35,756 bases of DNA from Oscillospiraceae bacterium (GTDB lineage: Bacteria; Bacillota; Clostridia; Oscillospirales; Oscillospiraceae), in assembly GCA_017445875.1 (NCBI GenBank), contig JAFSRZ010000003.1, positions 1-35,756 of the forward strand. Reading direction: 5' to 3'. Positions 22,592 through 29,908 of this stretch are shown piece by piece (the first letter of the stretch is position 1; the number at the start of each line of letters is the position of its first letter). The notes under the pieces were generated by a model. That model worked only from the letters and a program-made list of their open reading frames with translations. It ran no database searches and had not been told where the DNA came from. The position numbers were made by a program, and so were the translations under genes.

Positions 22592-25500
22592 TTATTTGGA
22601 CAGTTGCGCGGGGTCGCACAGGACACGGAATGTGTCACTGTCCAGCGCGAAAATACGGAACTTGACCGCGTTGCCGGGTACTTGTGCCGTGTAGGTGTCG
22701 CCGTTGGGCGTCGCCGGAACCGCGGACACCATTTGTCCGTTTTGCAGGTAGCACGACACAAACGCCGATACATTCCCGCTGATATTCTCCGTGCGGAACG
22801 TGACAAGATTGTTTTCGAGTGTGGCACCGGTCACGGCGGGAGCGTTGCCGGGGTCGCGGATACTCGCTAACAGGCCTTTCCAGTTGTCGCCGAACACGCG
22901 CCAGTCGCCGCGCTGGTCCTGATAGAACAGCGTGTAACGGTCACTGTCCGCGCCGGCGATGTGTACAAGCACCTGTTTGAGTTCGGGCGTAGTTTCGGCG
23001 GCGGCCTTGTAGGGGTCGTAGGCGCTCTGACGTACCACGACTGTCACGGGGGTGTCGGGCGTGTAATTGTTGGCGGGCGTCGCGCCTTTCAGATAGGCGT
23101 TGCCGATATAGGGATATTTGTTGTTCTGTAGCATGCGGTCTTTCAGGAACGATATCCACGGCGTGTACTCCGAGAACGGATAGCACAACTGTTTTCCGTT
23201 GGCGTCCTTGGAACCGGGCTTTTCGGTGGCAGTATTCGTGAGATAGTCGAGCATTTGCAGACAGGTTTCGGGATGTTCGGGCGTCCACGTACGGAACGCG
23301 AGGAACAGTAACGCCATGGTCTTATAGGGGCTGTCCAACTTGTACTGTACAATGTCCTCGTAGGACGTGGGGACGGTCGGGAAGGTGAAAGTATACTGGT
23401 CAAGGGTAATGTCAATGGGGTTGTCGTTTTCGTCGACGGCCTTGCCGGGAACTTTGTCAATTTTCAAATCCGGCTCTTTCTGCGGATTGGCGGGGGAGGC
23501 GGATTTCACGACTTCCGGGGGAAGCGGAATATCTCCGCTGGGCGTCTTGACATCCGTCAGGAGGCCTTTCCAGTTGTCGGAGAACACGCGGTAATCTCCG
23601 CGCTCGTCCCTGTAGAAAATCGAATAGCGGTCGTTATCCGCGCCGGGAATCGTCGTGAGAACTTGGTAGAGTGTGGGGTCGGTGAGGTGTCCGCCATCGG
23701 GCTTGTAGGGATTGTAGACGCTCTCGCGCACGGTGACAGTATAGGGTTCGGTGGGCGTGTAATCGTTGGAAGGCATAGCGCCGTCGAGATAGGCGTTGCC
23801 GATATAGCGGTACTTGTTGTTCTGCGTCATGCGGTCGCGTACAAAGTCCGTCCACCACTGGTACTCCGAAAATTTGCGGCTCAACTTGCGCCCGTTGGCG
23901 TCCTTCTTGCCGGAATCAACATTCGGATTGGTAAGGTAATCCATCATTTCCAGACAGTCTTTCTTATTGTCGGGCGTCCACGTCCGGAAAGCCATTATCA
24001 TCAGCGCCATTGTCTTATAGGGGCTGTCCAGTTTGTATTGTACAATGTCCTCATAGCAAGTCGGAATCGTGGAGAAGGTGAAAGTATGCTGCTGCACGGT
24101 GACATCCATAATGACGGATTCGCCGTTGTCGTCGACGCCGGGGGCTTTGGCGGGAATGTCAAAGACAGTTTCCACGGGTTCCTGTTGCGGGTGGGCGGGA
24201 TTCTCCGGGCGTACATATTCCGGCGGCATGATAATGTCACACAAAGGCGTCTGGACATCGGCTAACAGGCCTTCCCAGTTGTCGGAGAACACGCGCCAGT
24301 CTCCGCGCTGGTCTTGGTAGAACAGGGAATAGCGGTCGTTATCAGCCCCGGCAATGTGAATGAGGACTTGTTTGAGTTCGGGGCTTTCTCCATCGGCGGC
24401 CGTGTAGGGGTCGTAGACACTCTGCCGCACGGTGACAGTAATGGGTGTCGTGGGGGTGTAGTCGTTGGAGGGGGTAGCGCCGCCCAAGTACGCGTTGCCG
24501 ATATAGCGGTACTTGTTGTTCTGCGTCATGCGGTCTTTGACGAAAGATTTCCAGTAATTGTACTGCGAACACGGGACGGCGAGTTTATGCCCGTCGGCGT
24601 CCGTTTTCCCGGAATCACTCTTTGTGTTGGTGAGGTAGTCCATCATTTGCAGACAGTCGTCGGGATTATTGGGCGTCCAAGTCCGGTAGGCCATGAACAG
24701 TAACGCCATTGTCTTATAGGGGCTGTCGAGCTTGTACTGTACAATGTCCTCGTAGGTGGTCGGGACGGTCGAGAATGTAAAGGTATACTGTTCTACCGTG
24801 GTGTCAATGACAATGGGGTTTCCGTCCTCGTCGATACCGGCGGCTTTCGCTTTGAGGATTTCTTTCTTGACATCCGGCTCTTTTTGCGGGTTGGCGGGAT
24901 TGTCGGAGCGCACGACTTCCGGCGGGTAGAGGATATCCTGTTCGGCGGTCTTGATATCCGATAACAGGTTTATCCAACTGCGGCGGGACACCTTCCAGTT
25001 GCCGTCGTTGTCCTGCGAGAAGAGGCAATAGCGTTCGTTATCCGCGCCCGCGAAGAAAATCAGCACCTGTTTCTGTAACGGGCCCCATTCGTCGGACTGC
25101 TTGTAGGGGTCGTAGACGCTCTGCCGCACGGTGACAGTAATCGGCGTGTCGGGCGTGTAGTTGTTATCGGGGGTCGCGCCGCCCAAGTACGCGTTGCCGA
25201 TGTACTTGTACTTGTCGTTCTGGGTCATGCGGTCGTTGAGCGCGGAAATCCACGGCTTGTAGCGCGAGAACGGACACTTTTCATCCGTGCCGGAGATGGT
25301 GCTTTCGGTGTCGGTGAGGTAGTCGAGCATTTCCAGACAGTCTTTTTGATTGTCGGGCGTCCAAGTCCGGTAGGCCATAATCAAAAGTGCCATGGTCTTA
25401 TAGGGGCTGTCGAGTTTGTACTGCCGGATTTCCCCGGCGTTGGCGGGGACGCTGGAAAACGTGTAGGTATACTCTTTTACAGTGACATCCATGGGCTTTC

Positions 25501-25672
25501 CACTCGTGTCCAGCGCCTTGGCCGGGACATCCTTGACGGTTTCGACGGGTTCAGTCTGCGCGGCCTTGAGTTCCGCCGCGAGGATTGCCCCCGAAAGCGT
25601 CTGCGCGCACAGAAGCACGCAAAGGGCAAGTGTCAGGATACGCTTACCCGTCTGTTTGAGGGAATGTTTCAT
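22592..25672 (-). CDS. Secreted protein with four tandem DUF6935 units
   Basis: 1026 residues from ATG 25672. AAGGAGG upstream and a signal peptide (about 1-33, LTLALCVLLCAQTLSG) fix this start; reading farther upstream adds only non-signal residues. Four units of about 235-245 residues begin near 45, 281, 526 and 766. Each has QYKLDSPYKTMAL, a RTWTP helix, LDYLT, DRMTQNxKYxYIGNAYL, GATPxNxYTP, a VRQSVYDPYK strand, and a GADxxRYxLFxQDxxGxWxV ending. This matches DUF6935 as I know it from gut Clostridia, usually found in fewer copies. A different beta-rich domain fills about 940-1026. The function is unknown and no anchor is visible. The gene has its own promoter and lies between two truncated genes. 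Confidence 0.82.
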   Translation of the reverse strand: MKHSLKQTGKRILTLALCVLLCAQTLSGAILAAELKAAQTEPVETVKDVPAKALDTSGKPMDVTVKEYTYTFSSVPANAGEIRQYKLDSPYKTMALLIMAYRTWTPDNQKDCLEMLDYLTDTESTISGTDEKCPFSRYKPWISALNDRMTQNDKYKYIGNAYLGGATPDNNYTPDTPITVTVRQSVYDPYKQSDEWGPLQKQVLIFFAGADNERYCLFSQDNDGNWKVSRRSWINLLSDIKTAEQDILYPPEVVRSDNPANPQKEPDVKKEILKAKAAGIDEDGNPIVIDTTVEQYTFTFSTVPTTYEDIVQYKLDSPYKTMALLFMAYRTWTPNNPDDCLQMMDYLTNTKSDSGKTDADGHKLAVPCSQYNYWKSFVKDRMTQNNKYRYIGNAYLGGATPSNDYTPTTPITVTVRQSVYDPYTAADGESPELKQVLIHIAGADNDRYSLFYQDQRGDWRVFSDNWEGLLADVQTPLCDIIMPPEYVRPENPAHPQQEPVETVFDIPAKAPGVDDNGESVIMDVTVQQHTFTFSTIPTCYEDIVQYKLDSPYKTMALMIMAFRTWTPDNKKDCLEMMDYLTNPNVDSGKKDANGRKLSRKFSEYQWWTDFVRDRMTQNNKYRYIGNAYLDGAMPSNDYTPTEPYTVTVRESVYNPYKPDGGHLTDPTLYQVLTTIPGADNDRYSIFYRDERGDYRVFSDNWKGLLTDVKTPSGDIPLPPEVVKSASPANPQKEPDLKIDKVPGKAVDENDNPIDITLDQYTFTFPTVPTSYEDIVQYKLDSPYKTMALLFLAFRTWTPEHPETCLQMLDYLTNTATEKPGSKDANGKQLCYPFSEYTPWISFLKDRMLQNNKYPYIGNAYLKGATPANNYTPDTPVTVVVRQSAYDPYKAAAETTPELKQVLVHIAGADSDRYTLFYQDQRGDWRVFGDNWKGLLASIRDPGNAPAVTGATLENNLVTFRTENISGNVSAFVSCYLQNGQMVSAVPATPNGDTYTAQVPGNAVKFRIFALDSDTFRVLCDPAQLSK

Positions 25673-25765
25673 AATTGGTTCATCCTCCTTTTCGGGGTCG
25701 AAAACGGGAAAAATTTTCCATTTTCGACGCGTTTGCCGCACGGGACGGGTCCGCGTGGCAAGATG

Positions 25766-25794
25766 ATTATAACCCTGTGCAACAAAAATTACAA
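25766..25794 (-). promoter_or_regulatory. Sigma-A promoter of the DUF6935 gene
   Basis: Minus strand TTGTAA (25789-25794), a 17-nt spacer and TATAAT (25766-25771), about 94 nt before the start codon. Confidence 0.75.
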
Positions 25795-25866
25795 GCCCTT
25801 CCATGTTTGCGTCGGTGTAAAATAATTGCGGGACTTTCTCTGGAAAAATATGGAATATAATTTAGT

Positions 25867-25980
25867 TCATATATTTCTATTAAAGGCGTGATGTTCCCAC
25901 ACATACGCCTTGATTTCCGCGTAAGTGGCCTTACTTTCGGCGGCGGTAGCGTCCAGTTCGTCAAGGTTCAAGTTGAGCAC
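25867..25980 (-). pseudogene. Frameshifted and truncated C-terminal extension of the rRNA methyltransferase
   Basis: Immediately after the RlmD stop, shifted by one base, 37 codons read VLNLNLDELDATAAESKATY and AEIKAYVWEHHAFNRNI before TGA. Clostridial RlmD-type methyltransferases often carry a C-terminal extension with this DLDELDATSAE-KATY-EIK-YV pattern that continues for about 60 more residues. Here a single-base loss near 25982 moved it out of frame and everything after the EIKAYV helix is gone. It is a decayed remnant, not an independent gene. Confidence 0.75.
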
Positions 25981-27338
25981 TATTCTGTATCGGGTTTTTG
26001 TCGGGACAGAAGAACAACGGTCTCGACATGCCTTGTACCGGGAAACATGTCGACGGGGGAGGCGCGGCGGACACGGTAACCGTAAGCGGCGAAACGCTGT
26101 ATGTCGCGGCCTAACGTGCCGGGGTCACAGGACACATATACCACCCTTGACGGCTGCATAGACGCAATGGAGGCGATACCGTCGGGCGTGAGGCCTTTGC
26201 GCGGCGGGTCGACGGTCACAACGTCCGGGCGCAGGCCGTCGGCACTGACACGCCGTGCCAGTTCGGCGGCGTCGGCGCAAATAAATTCCGCGTTCGTGAT
26301 ACCGTTCCGGGAGGCGTTTTCGGCGGCGTCGCGGACGGCGTGTGCTACAATTTCCGCGCCCAGTACGCGCCTTGCGGACAAAGCCATACTGAGTGTGATA
26401 GTGCCGATTCCACAGTACAAGTCCAGCACGGTTTCCGCGCCGGACAGCGCCGCGTTTTCGACCGCGAGCGCGTATAGTTTTTCGGTCTGTTCGGGGTTGA
26501 CCTGATAGAAGGACGGCAACGACAGTTTGAAGCAGAGTTCCCTTGTACCGTCGGACACGGGTACCCGTAATGTGTCACAGAGGAAGTCGCGCCCCCAGAG
26601 AACGCGGTAGCGTTCGCCTAAAATGACATTGCCCCGGCGGGTGTTCGTGTTGAGGACAACGCCGACAGTCTCCGGCACCTGTTGGAGTACGATTCCGACA
26701 AGTTCCGGCTCTTTGGGAAGCGTCTTTCCGTTGGCGACGATACAGCACAGACTTTCCCCGCGGCGGTTCACCCGGACATAGAGGTGTCGGATGAGGCCTT
26801 TTCCGGCGCGTTCGTCGTAGCCGGTGACGTGGTAGCGCGACATCCAAGCCCGCACGGCGTCGGCGGTACGGTTCGTGGCGGGCGGCTGTAACAGACAGTC
26901 CCGCACGTCCACGACCTCGTGACTTCCCGCACGGTAAAACCCAATCACGCCGTCCGCGCTGACCGGGTACTGACTTTTGTTCCGGTACCGGCAGGGATGT
27001 TCCGCGCCTGACACGGGTTCGACCTCGATTTCCGCGCCGCCTAAACGCGTCAAGGCGTCCTGTACGCGCTGACGCTTGGCGTGCAACTCCTCTTGGTAGG
27101 CGACATGTCGGAAGTCGCACCCGCCGCAGTGACCGAAGCAAGAGCAGTCGGGCGTACGCCGGAACGGCGACGGCGTCAGGACGCGGCACAGTTCCGCCTC
27201 GGCGACATTGGCGCGTGTCCGCGTGACGCGGTACTCGACCGTCTCCCCGCGCACCGCGCCGGGGACAAACACGACCGCGCCGTCTGGCTTGACAATGCCC
27301 GCGCCGTCGCTGTTGTACGCTTCCACGACGCCGGTCAT
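25980..27338 (-). CDS. rlmD: 23S rRNA (uracil-C5)-methyltransferase, RlmD/RlmCD family
   Basis: 452 residues. An N-terminal TRAM RNA-binding domain (about 1-55) precedes the iron-sulfur cysteines C65, C71 and C74 (HCGGC; the fourth is expected downstream). The SAM-binding motif I is DLYCGIGT, motif IV is VDPPRKG, and catalytic C404 lies in YVSCDPGTLGRD. It methylates U1939 and/or U747-type positions of 23S rRNA. The ATG overlaps the stop of the small upstream gene as ATGA. The protein ends at LSRQKPDTE by an in-frame TAG. The extension common in Clostridia follows out of frame and truncated (25867-25980). The catalytic core is complete, so activity is probably kept. Confidence 0.93.
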   Translation of the reverse strand: MTGVVEAYNSDGAGIVKPDGAVVFVPGAVRGETVEYRVTRTRANVAEAELCRVLTPSPFRRTPDCSCFGHCGGCDFRHVAYQEELHAKRQRVQDALTRLGGAEIEVEPVSGAEHPCRYRNKSQYPVSADGVIGFYRAGSHEVVDVRDCLLQPPATNRTADAVRAWMSRYHVTGYDERAGKGLIRHLYVRVNRRGESLCCIVANGKTLPKEPELVGIVLQQVPETVGVVLNTNTRRGNVILGERYRVLWGRDFLCDTLRVPVSDGTRELCFKLSLPSFYQVNPEQTEKLYALAVENAALSGAETVLDLYCGIGTITLSMALSARRVLGAEIVAHAVRDAAENASRNGITNAEFICADAAELARRVSADGLRPDVVTVDPPRKGLTPDGIASIASMQPSRVVYVSCDPGTLGRDIQRFAAYGYRVRRASPVDMFPGTRHVETVVLLSRQKPDTE

Positions 27339-27595
27339 GATTTGGATTCCTCGCCGGGATTCTGGTTCATATTCATGCGGAACCGGAGGCGGCGTTCCAA
27401 TTCGCGCTGTCTGGACTTGCCGTCGCCGTTGCCTTTTTCCTCGGTACGGATATCGTCGCGCTTGCCCATCATCGTACTGCGGATAATGGCGATGTTGGCG
27501 AGCATTTCCAATTCCTCGTCATGGGCGCGGCGTGCGGCGTCGGCTAAAAATTCTTTTTCGTATTCCTGCGGGTTCTTTTCGTTGTCCATATTCAA
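27335..27595 (-). CDS. Small charged protein (86 aa) coupled to rlmD
   Basis: Highly charged and probably helical (NPQEYEKEFLADAARRAHDE; RTEEKGNGDGKSRQRELERR), with no membrane helix. I do not recognise the family. I chose a TTG start at 27595 because GGAGG lies 9 nt upstream; the alternative ATG at 27589 is 15 nt from it. The stop overlaps the rlmD ATG (ATGA), so the two are translationally linked, and a good promoter (27626-27654) precedes it. A role in expression or function of the methyltransferase is only suggested by position. Confidence 0.65.
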   Translation of the reverse strand: MNMDNEKNPQEYEKEFLADAARRAHDEELEMLANIAIIRSTMMGKRDDIRTEEKGNGDGKSRQRELERRLRFRMNMNQNPGEESKS

Positions 27596-27625
27596 CTCAA
27601 ACCCCCTCCCGCGAATGGTGGACAC

Positions 27626-27654
27626 AGTGTAGCACAGACACCGGTTTGTGTCAA
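27626..27654 (-). promoter_or_regulatory. Sigma-A promoter of the small gene/rlmD pair
   Basis: Minus strand TTGACA (27649-27654), a 17-nt spacer and TACACT (27626-27631), about 30 nt before the TTG start. Confidence 0.75.
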
Positions 27655-27717
27655 GAAATCACGCCGGGAAATGGAACGCGATTTTCGATGATTTGAGGCA
27701 CATGTCAAAAGTTTCGG

Positions 27718-27746
27718 TTGAATTTTCCCCCCGGATATGATATAGT
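27718..27746 (+). promoter_or_regulatory. Sigma-A promoter of the EAL gene
   Basis: TTGAAT (27718-27723), a 17-nt spacer and TATAGT (27741-27746). The leader to the ATG at 27808 is about 55 nt. I see no c-di-GMP riboswitch motif in it. Confidence 0.7.
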
Positions 27747-27807
27747 ACGCCCCATAAGTAAAGATGTTGTTTGCCGCCCCGCCCGTACTTCTGATGAGGA
27801 GGCCGCC

Positions 27808-29667
27808 ATGAGTGACTACCCCTATGTGATTGCCAATTTGTTTGTCCTGCTGATTTTCCCGTTTGGATATCTGTTCATGCCGCGCCTGAAAAACAGACAA
27901 AATCGAATCTTCGCGCACCTGCTGATTTTGCAGATTGTGCTTCCGCCGTTTGACTTCGCCGTCGGGTGGGCGGACGCGCACGCGGCGGCGTGGACGCTTC
28001 CGGTGCGTATTGTGTACAGCGCCCTGACACTGCTTAGCGCCTGCTGGTTTTTCGTGTTCACGACCAATATCCTGCGCCTGAAAGCGGAGGATGTTCCGTG
28101 GGTACGTTTCTCCCCGGCGGCGCTGATTGTCTCCGGGGCTGTCACGCTCTGCGCGGCGTGTTTGGGGCGCGTGGAACTGATGTATTCTCTGTTCCGACTG
28201 TTTTCGGTGTGCTGGTCGGCGGCGTCGCTGTTCCTGATTTTCCGTTTCCGCGACCGGTTGAGCCGCTACGAACGGGTCAGCGCGGCGGGCAGTCACGTGG
28301 TACTCTTGGCGGGGAATTTGGTACATATTGTTTTCCCGTCTCATCTGCTGGTCAGCACGGCGAATTTAATGGCGGTTATCAACTTCTTTCTGGCCTTTGA
28401 GAATCCCCACCTGTACATGTCCAATCGCGGGGACTCGTTCAATGTGCGGGCGTTCCGGGAGGTCATGGAGGAACGGGTCGAAAAAAATTCCTACCGGCTT
28501 TTGGCGTTCGCGCTCCGTGACTACATCGACATGCGGAGTATTTACGGCGGCGCACAAATGGATAGCGGCGTATCCATGATTGGGCGGTTTTTAGTGCAGA
28601 CATATCCGGAATATCAAGTCTTTTATCTCCGAAGCGGGCGCTTTGTGATACTCGGCCCGGAGTCAATGGACTGGAACCAAATGCAGCAGGAAATTTACGA
28701 CCGCTTCCAAGCGCCTTGGATTGCCGCCGACGCCGAACTTGACTTGAACGCGTTATTTATTCAAGTCGAACCCGCGACCGGTCTGGACAGCGTTGACCAC
28801 ATTCTCAATTACATGCTTCTGGCCTTCGAGAACGCGGAGGAAACACTGTCCCGTCCCGACGGGCTGATTGACGCGGACAGTATCCGCAAGATTGACCGTC
28901 AAATCAAAATCAAGCGTTCTCTCGACCGCTGTCTGGAACACAACGAGGTTGAAATCTTCCTGCAACCCCTGATTGACAGCCGGAGCCGCATGCTTGCGGG
29001 GGCGGAAGTCCTCTGCCGTATCCGGGACGAGGCCGGGAAACTGATTTCCCCCGCCGTGTTTGTCCCGATTGCCGAGCAGAACGGGTGCATTAATCTCATG
29101 GGCGAACAGGTGCTTGAAAAAGCCTGTCAGTTTGTCCGTGACCACAATCTGGACGAAATCGGCCTGTCATGGCTGAACGTCAATCTGTCGCCCATTCAGT
29201 GCATGCGGAAGGACTTGGGCGAACGTTTCGCCACGATTTTGGAGCAGTACGGCGTGTCGACGGAAATCATACATCTGGAAATCACGGAACAGTCCGTGAT
29301 GGACATTTCCCGGCTTGAACACCAGATTCAGGTATTGCGCCGAATCGGATTCCGCTTCTCGCTGGACGACTACGGGAGCGGTTATTCCAACCTGTCGCGG
29401 GTGAAACAGTACCCCTTCGCCAACATTAAACTTGACATGGGCATTGTCTGGGACTACATCCGGGACAAGGACGTACTGTTACCGACTATCGTACAGGCCT
29501 TCAAGAAGATGGGGTTCAGTGTCACGGCGGAGGGTATCGAGGACGCGGAAGTAGCGGACGCCATGACGGCGCTTGGCTGCGACTACTTGCAGGGCTACTA
29601 CTTCTCAAAGCCGCTACCCGTTGAGGAGTTCGTGACAAAGTATACCATGCTCCGGCAGTACACGTAA
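27808..29667 (+). CDS. Membrane-bound EAL-domain cyclic di-GMP phosphodiesterase with degenerate GGDEF
   Basis: 619 residues from ATG 27808. GAGGAGG lies just upstream, whereas the in-frame ATG at 27718 overlaps the -35 box. Six or seven transmembrane helices fill residues 5-200. Residues 205-345 look like a GGDEF fold whose signature has become SGRFV, so no cyclase activity is expected. The EAL domain (about 370-615) has the catalytic set: E400 in GAEVLCR, N459 in NVNLSP, E491 in LEITEQS, D520-D521 in LDDYGSGYSNL, K541 in IKLD and E575 in AEGIE. It should hydrolyse c-di-GMP to pGpG. The PilZ receptor at 2203-2832 is a possible reader of the same pool. The membrane part is probably sensory. 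Confidence 0.92.
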   Translation: MSDYPYVIANLFVLLIFPFGYLFMPRLKNRQNRIFAHLLILQIVLPPFDFAVGWADAHAAAWTLPVRIVYSALTLLSACWFFVFTTNILRLKAEDVPWVRFSPAALIVSGAVTLCAACLGRVELMYSLFRLFSVCWSAASLFLIFRFRDRLSRYERVSAAGSHVVLLAGNLVHIVFPSHLLVSTANLMAVINFFLAFENPHLYMSNRGDSFNVRAFREVMEERVEKNSYRLLAFALRDYIDMRSIYGGAQMDSGVSMIGRFLVQTYPEYQVFYLRSGRFVILGPESMDWNQMQQEIYDRFQAPWIAADAELDLNALFIQVEPATGLDSVDHILNYMLLAFENAEETLSRPDGLIDADSIRKIDRQIKIKRSLDRCLEHNEVEIFLQPLIDSRSRMLAGAEVLCRIRDEAGKLISPAVFVPIAEQNGCINLMGEQVLEKACQFVRDHNLDEIGLSWLNVNLSPIQCMRKDLGERFATILEQYGVSTEIIHLEITEQSVMDISRLEHQIQVLRRIGFRFSLDDYGSGYSNLSRVKQYPFANIKLDMGIVWDYIRDKDVLLPTIVQAFKKMGFSVTAEGIEDAEVADAMTALGCDYLQGYYFSKPLPVEEFVTKYTMLRQYT

Positions 29668-29676
29668 AAGCCGCAC

Positions 29677-29712
29677 GTCCCCCTTTGTTGCCTGACGGCG
29701 GCATAGGGGGAA
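29677..29712 (+). repeat. Diverged short hairpin repeat behind the EAL gene
   Basis: CCCCCTTTGTTGCCTGACGG followed by CGGCATAGGGGG resembles the short unit at 11412-11464. The outer arms CCCCCT/AGGGGG can pair, so it may double as the 3' hairpin of the EAL transcript. The rest of the 29668-29908 gap holds the mtlA promoter and leader. Confidence 0.5.
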
Positions 29713-29772
29713 ACCGAACCTTGCCAACGATTCCTTTGCACATAAATTCGTGGATATCCCATAGAAAACAGA

Positions 29773-29801
29773 TTGACAAGCCGGGGAAAATCTGCTACAA
29801 T
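29773..29801 (+). promoter_or_regulatory. Sigma-A promoter of mtlA
   Basis: TTGACA (29773-29778), a 17-nt spacer and TACAAT (29796-29801). A leader of about 100 nt follows, with AAGGGAGGA before the ATG. Confidence 0.82.
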
Positions 29802-29908
29802 GCACGAAATGAACCTGTTTAGACATCTTGCCAACGGCGGATAAAAAACGGTTCACGCTTCCATTTCCGGGCGACCGGAACGGGGTAAAGAAAGGGAGGA
29901 AAACGCCT

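Noticed and set aside
27747..27807. A c-di-GMP riboswitch in the leader of the EAL gene
   Set aside because: The leader is only about 55 nt and the conserved GEMM core is not seen.
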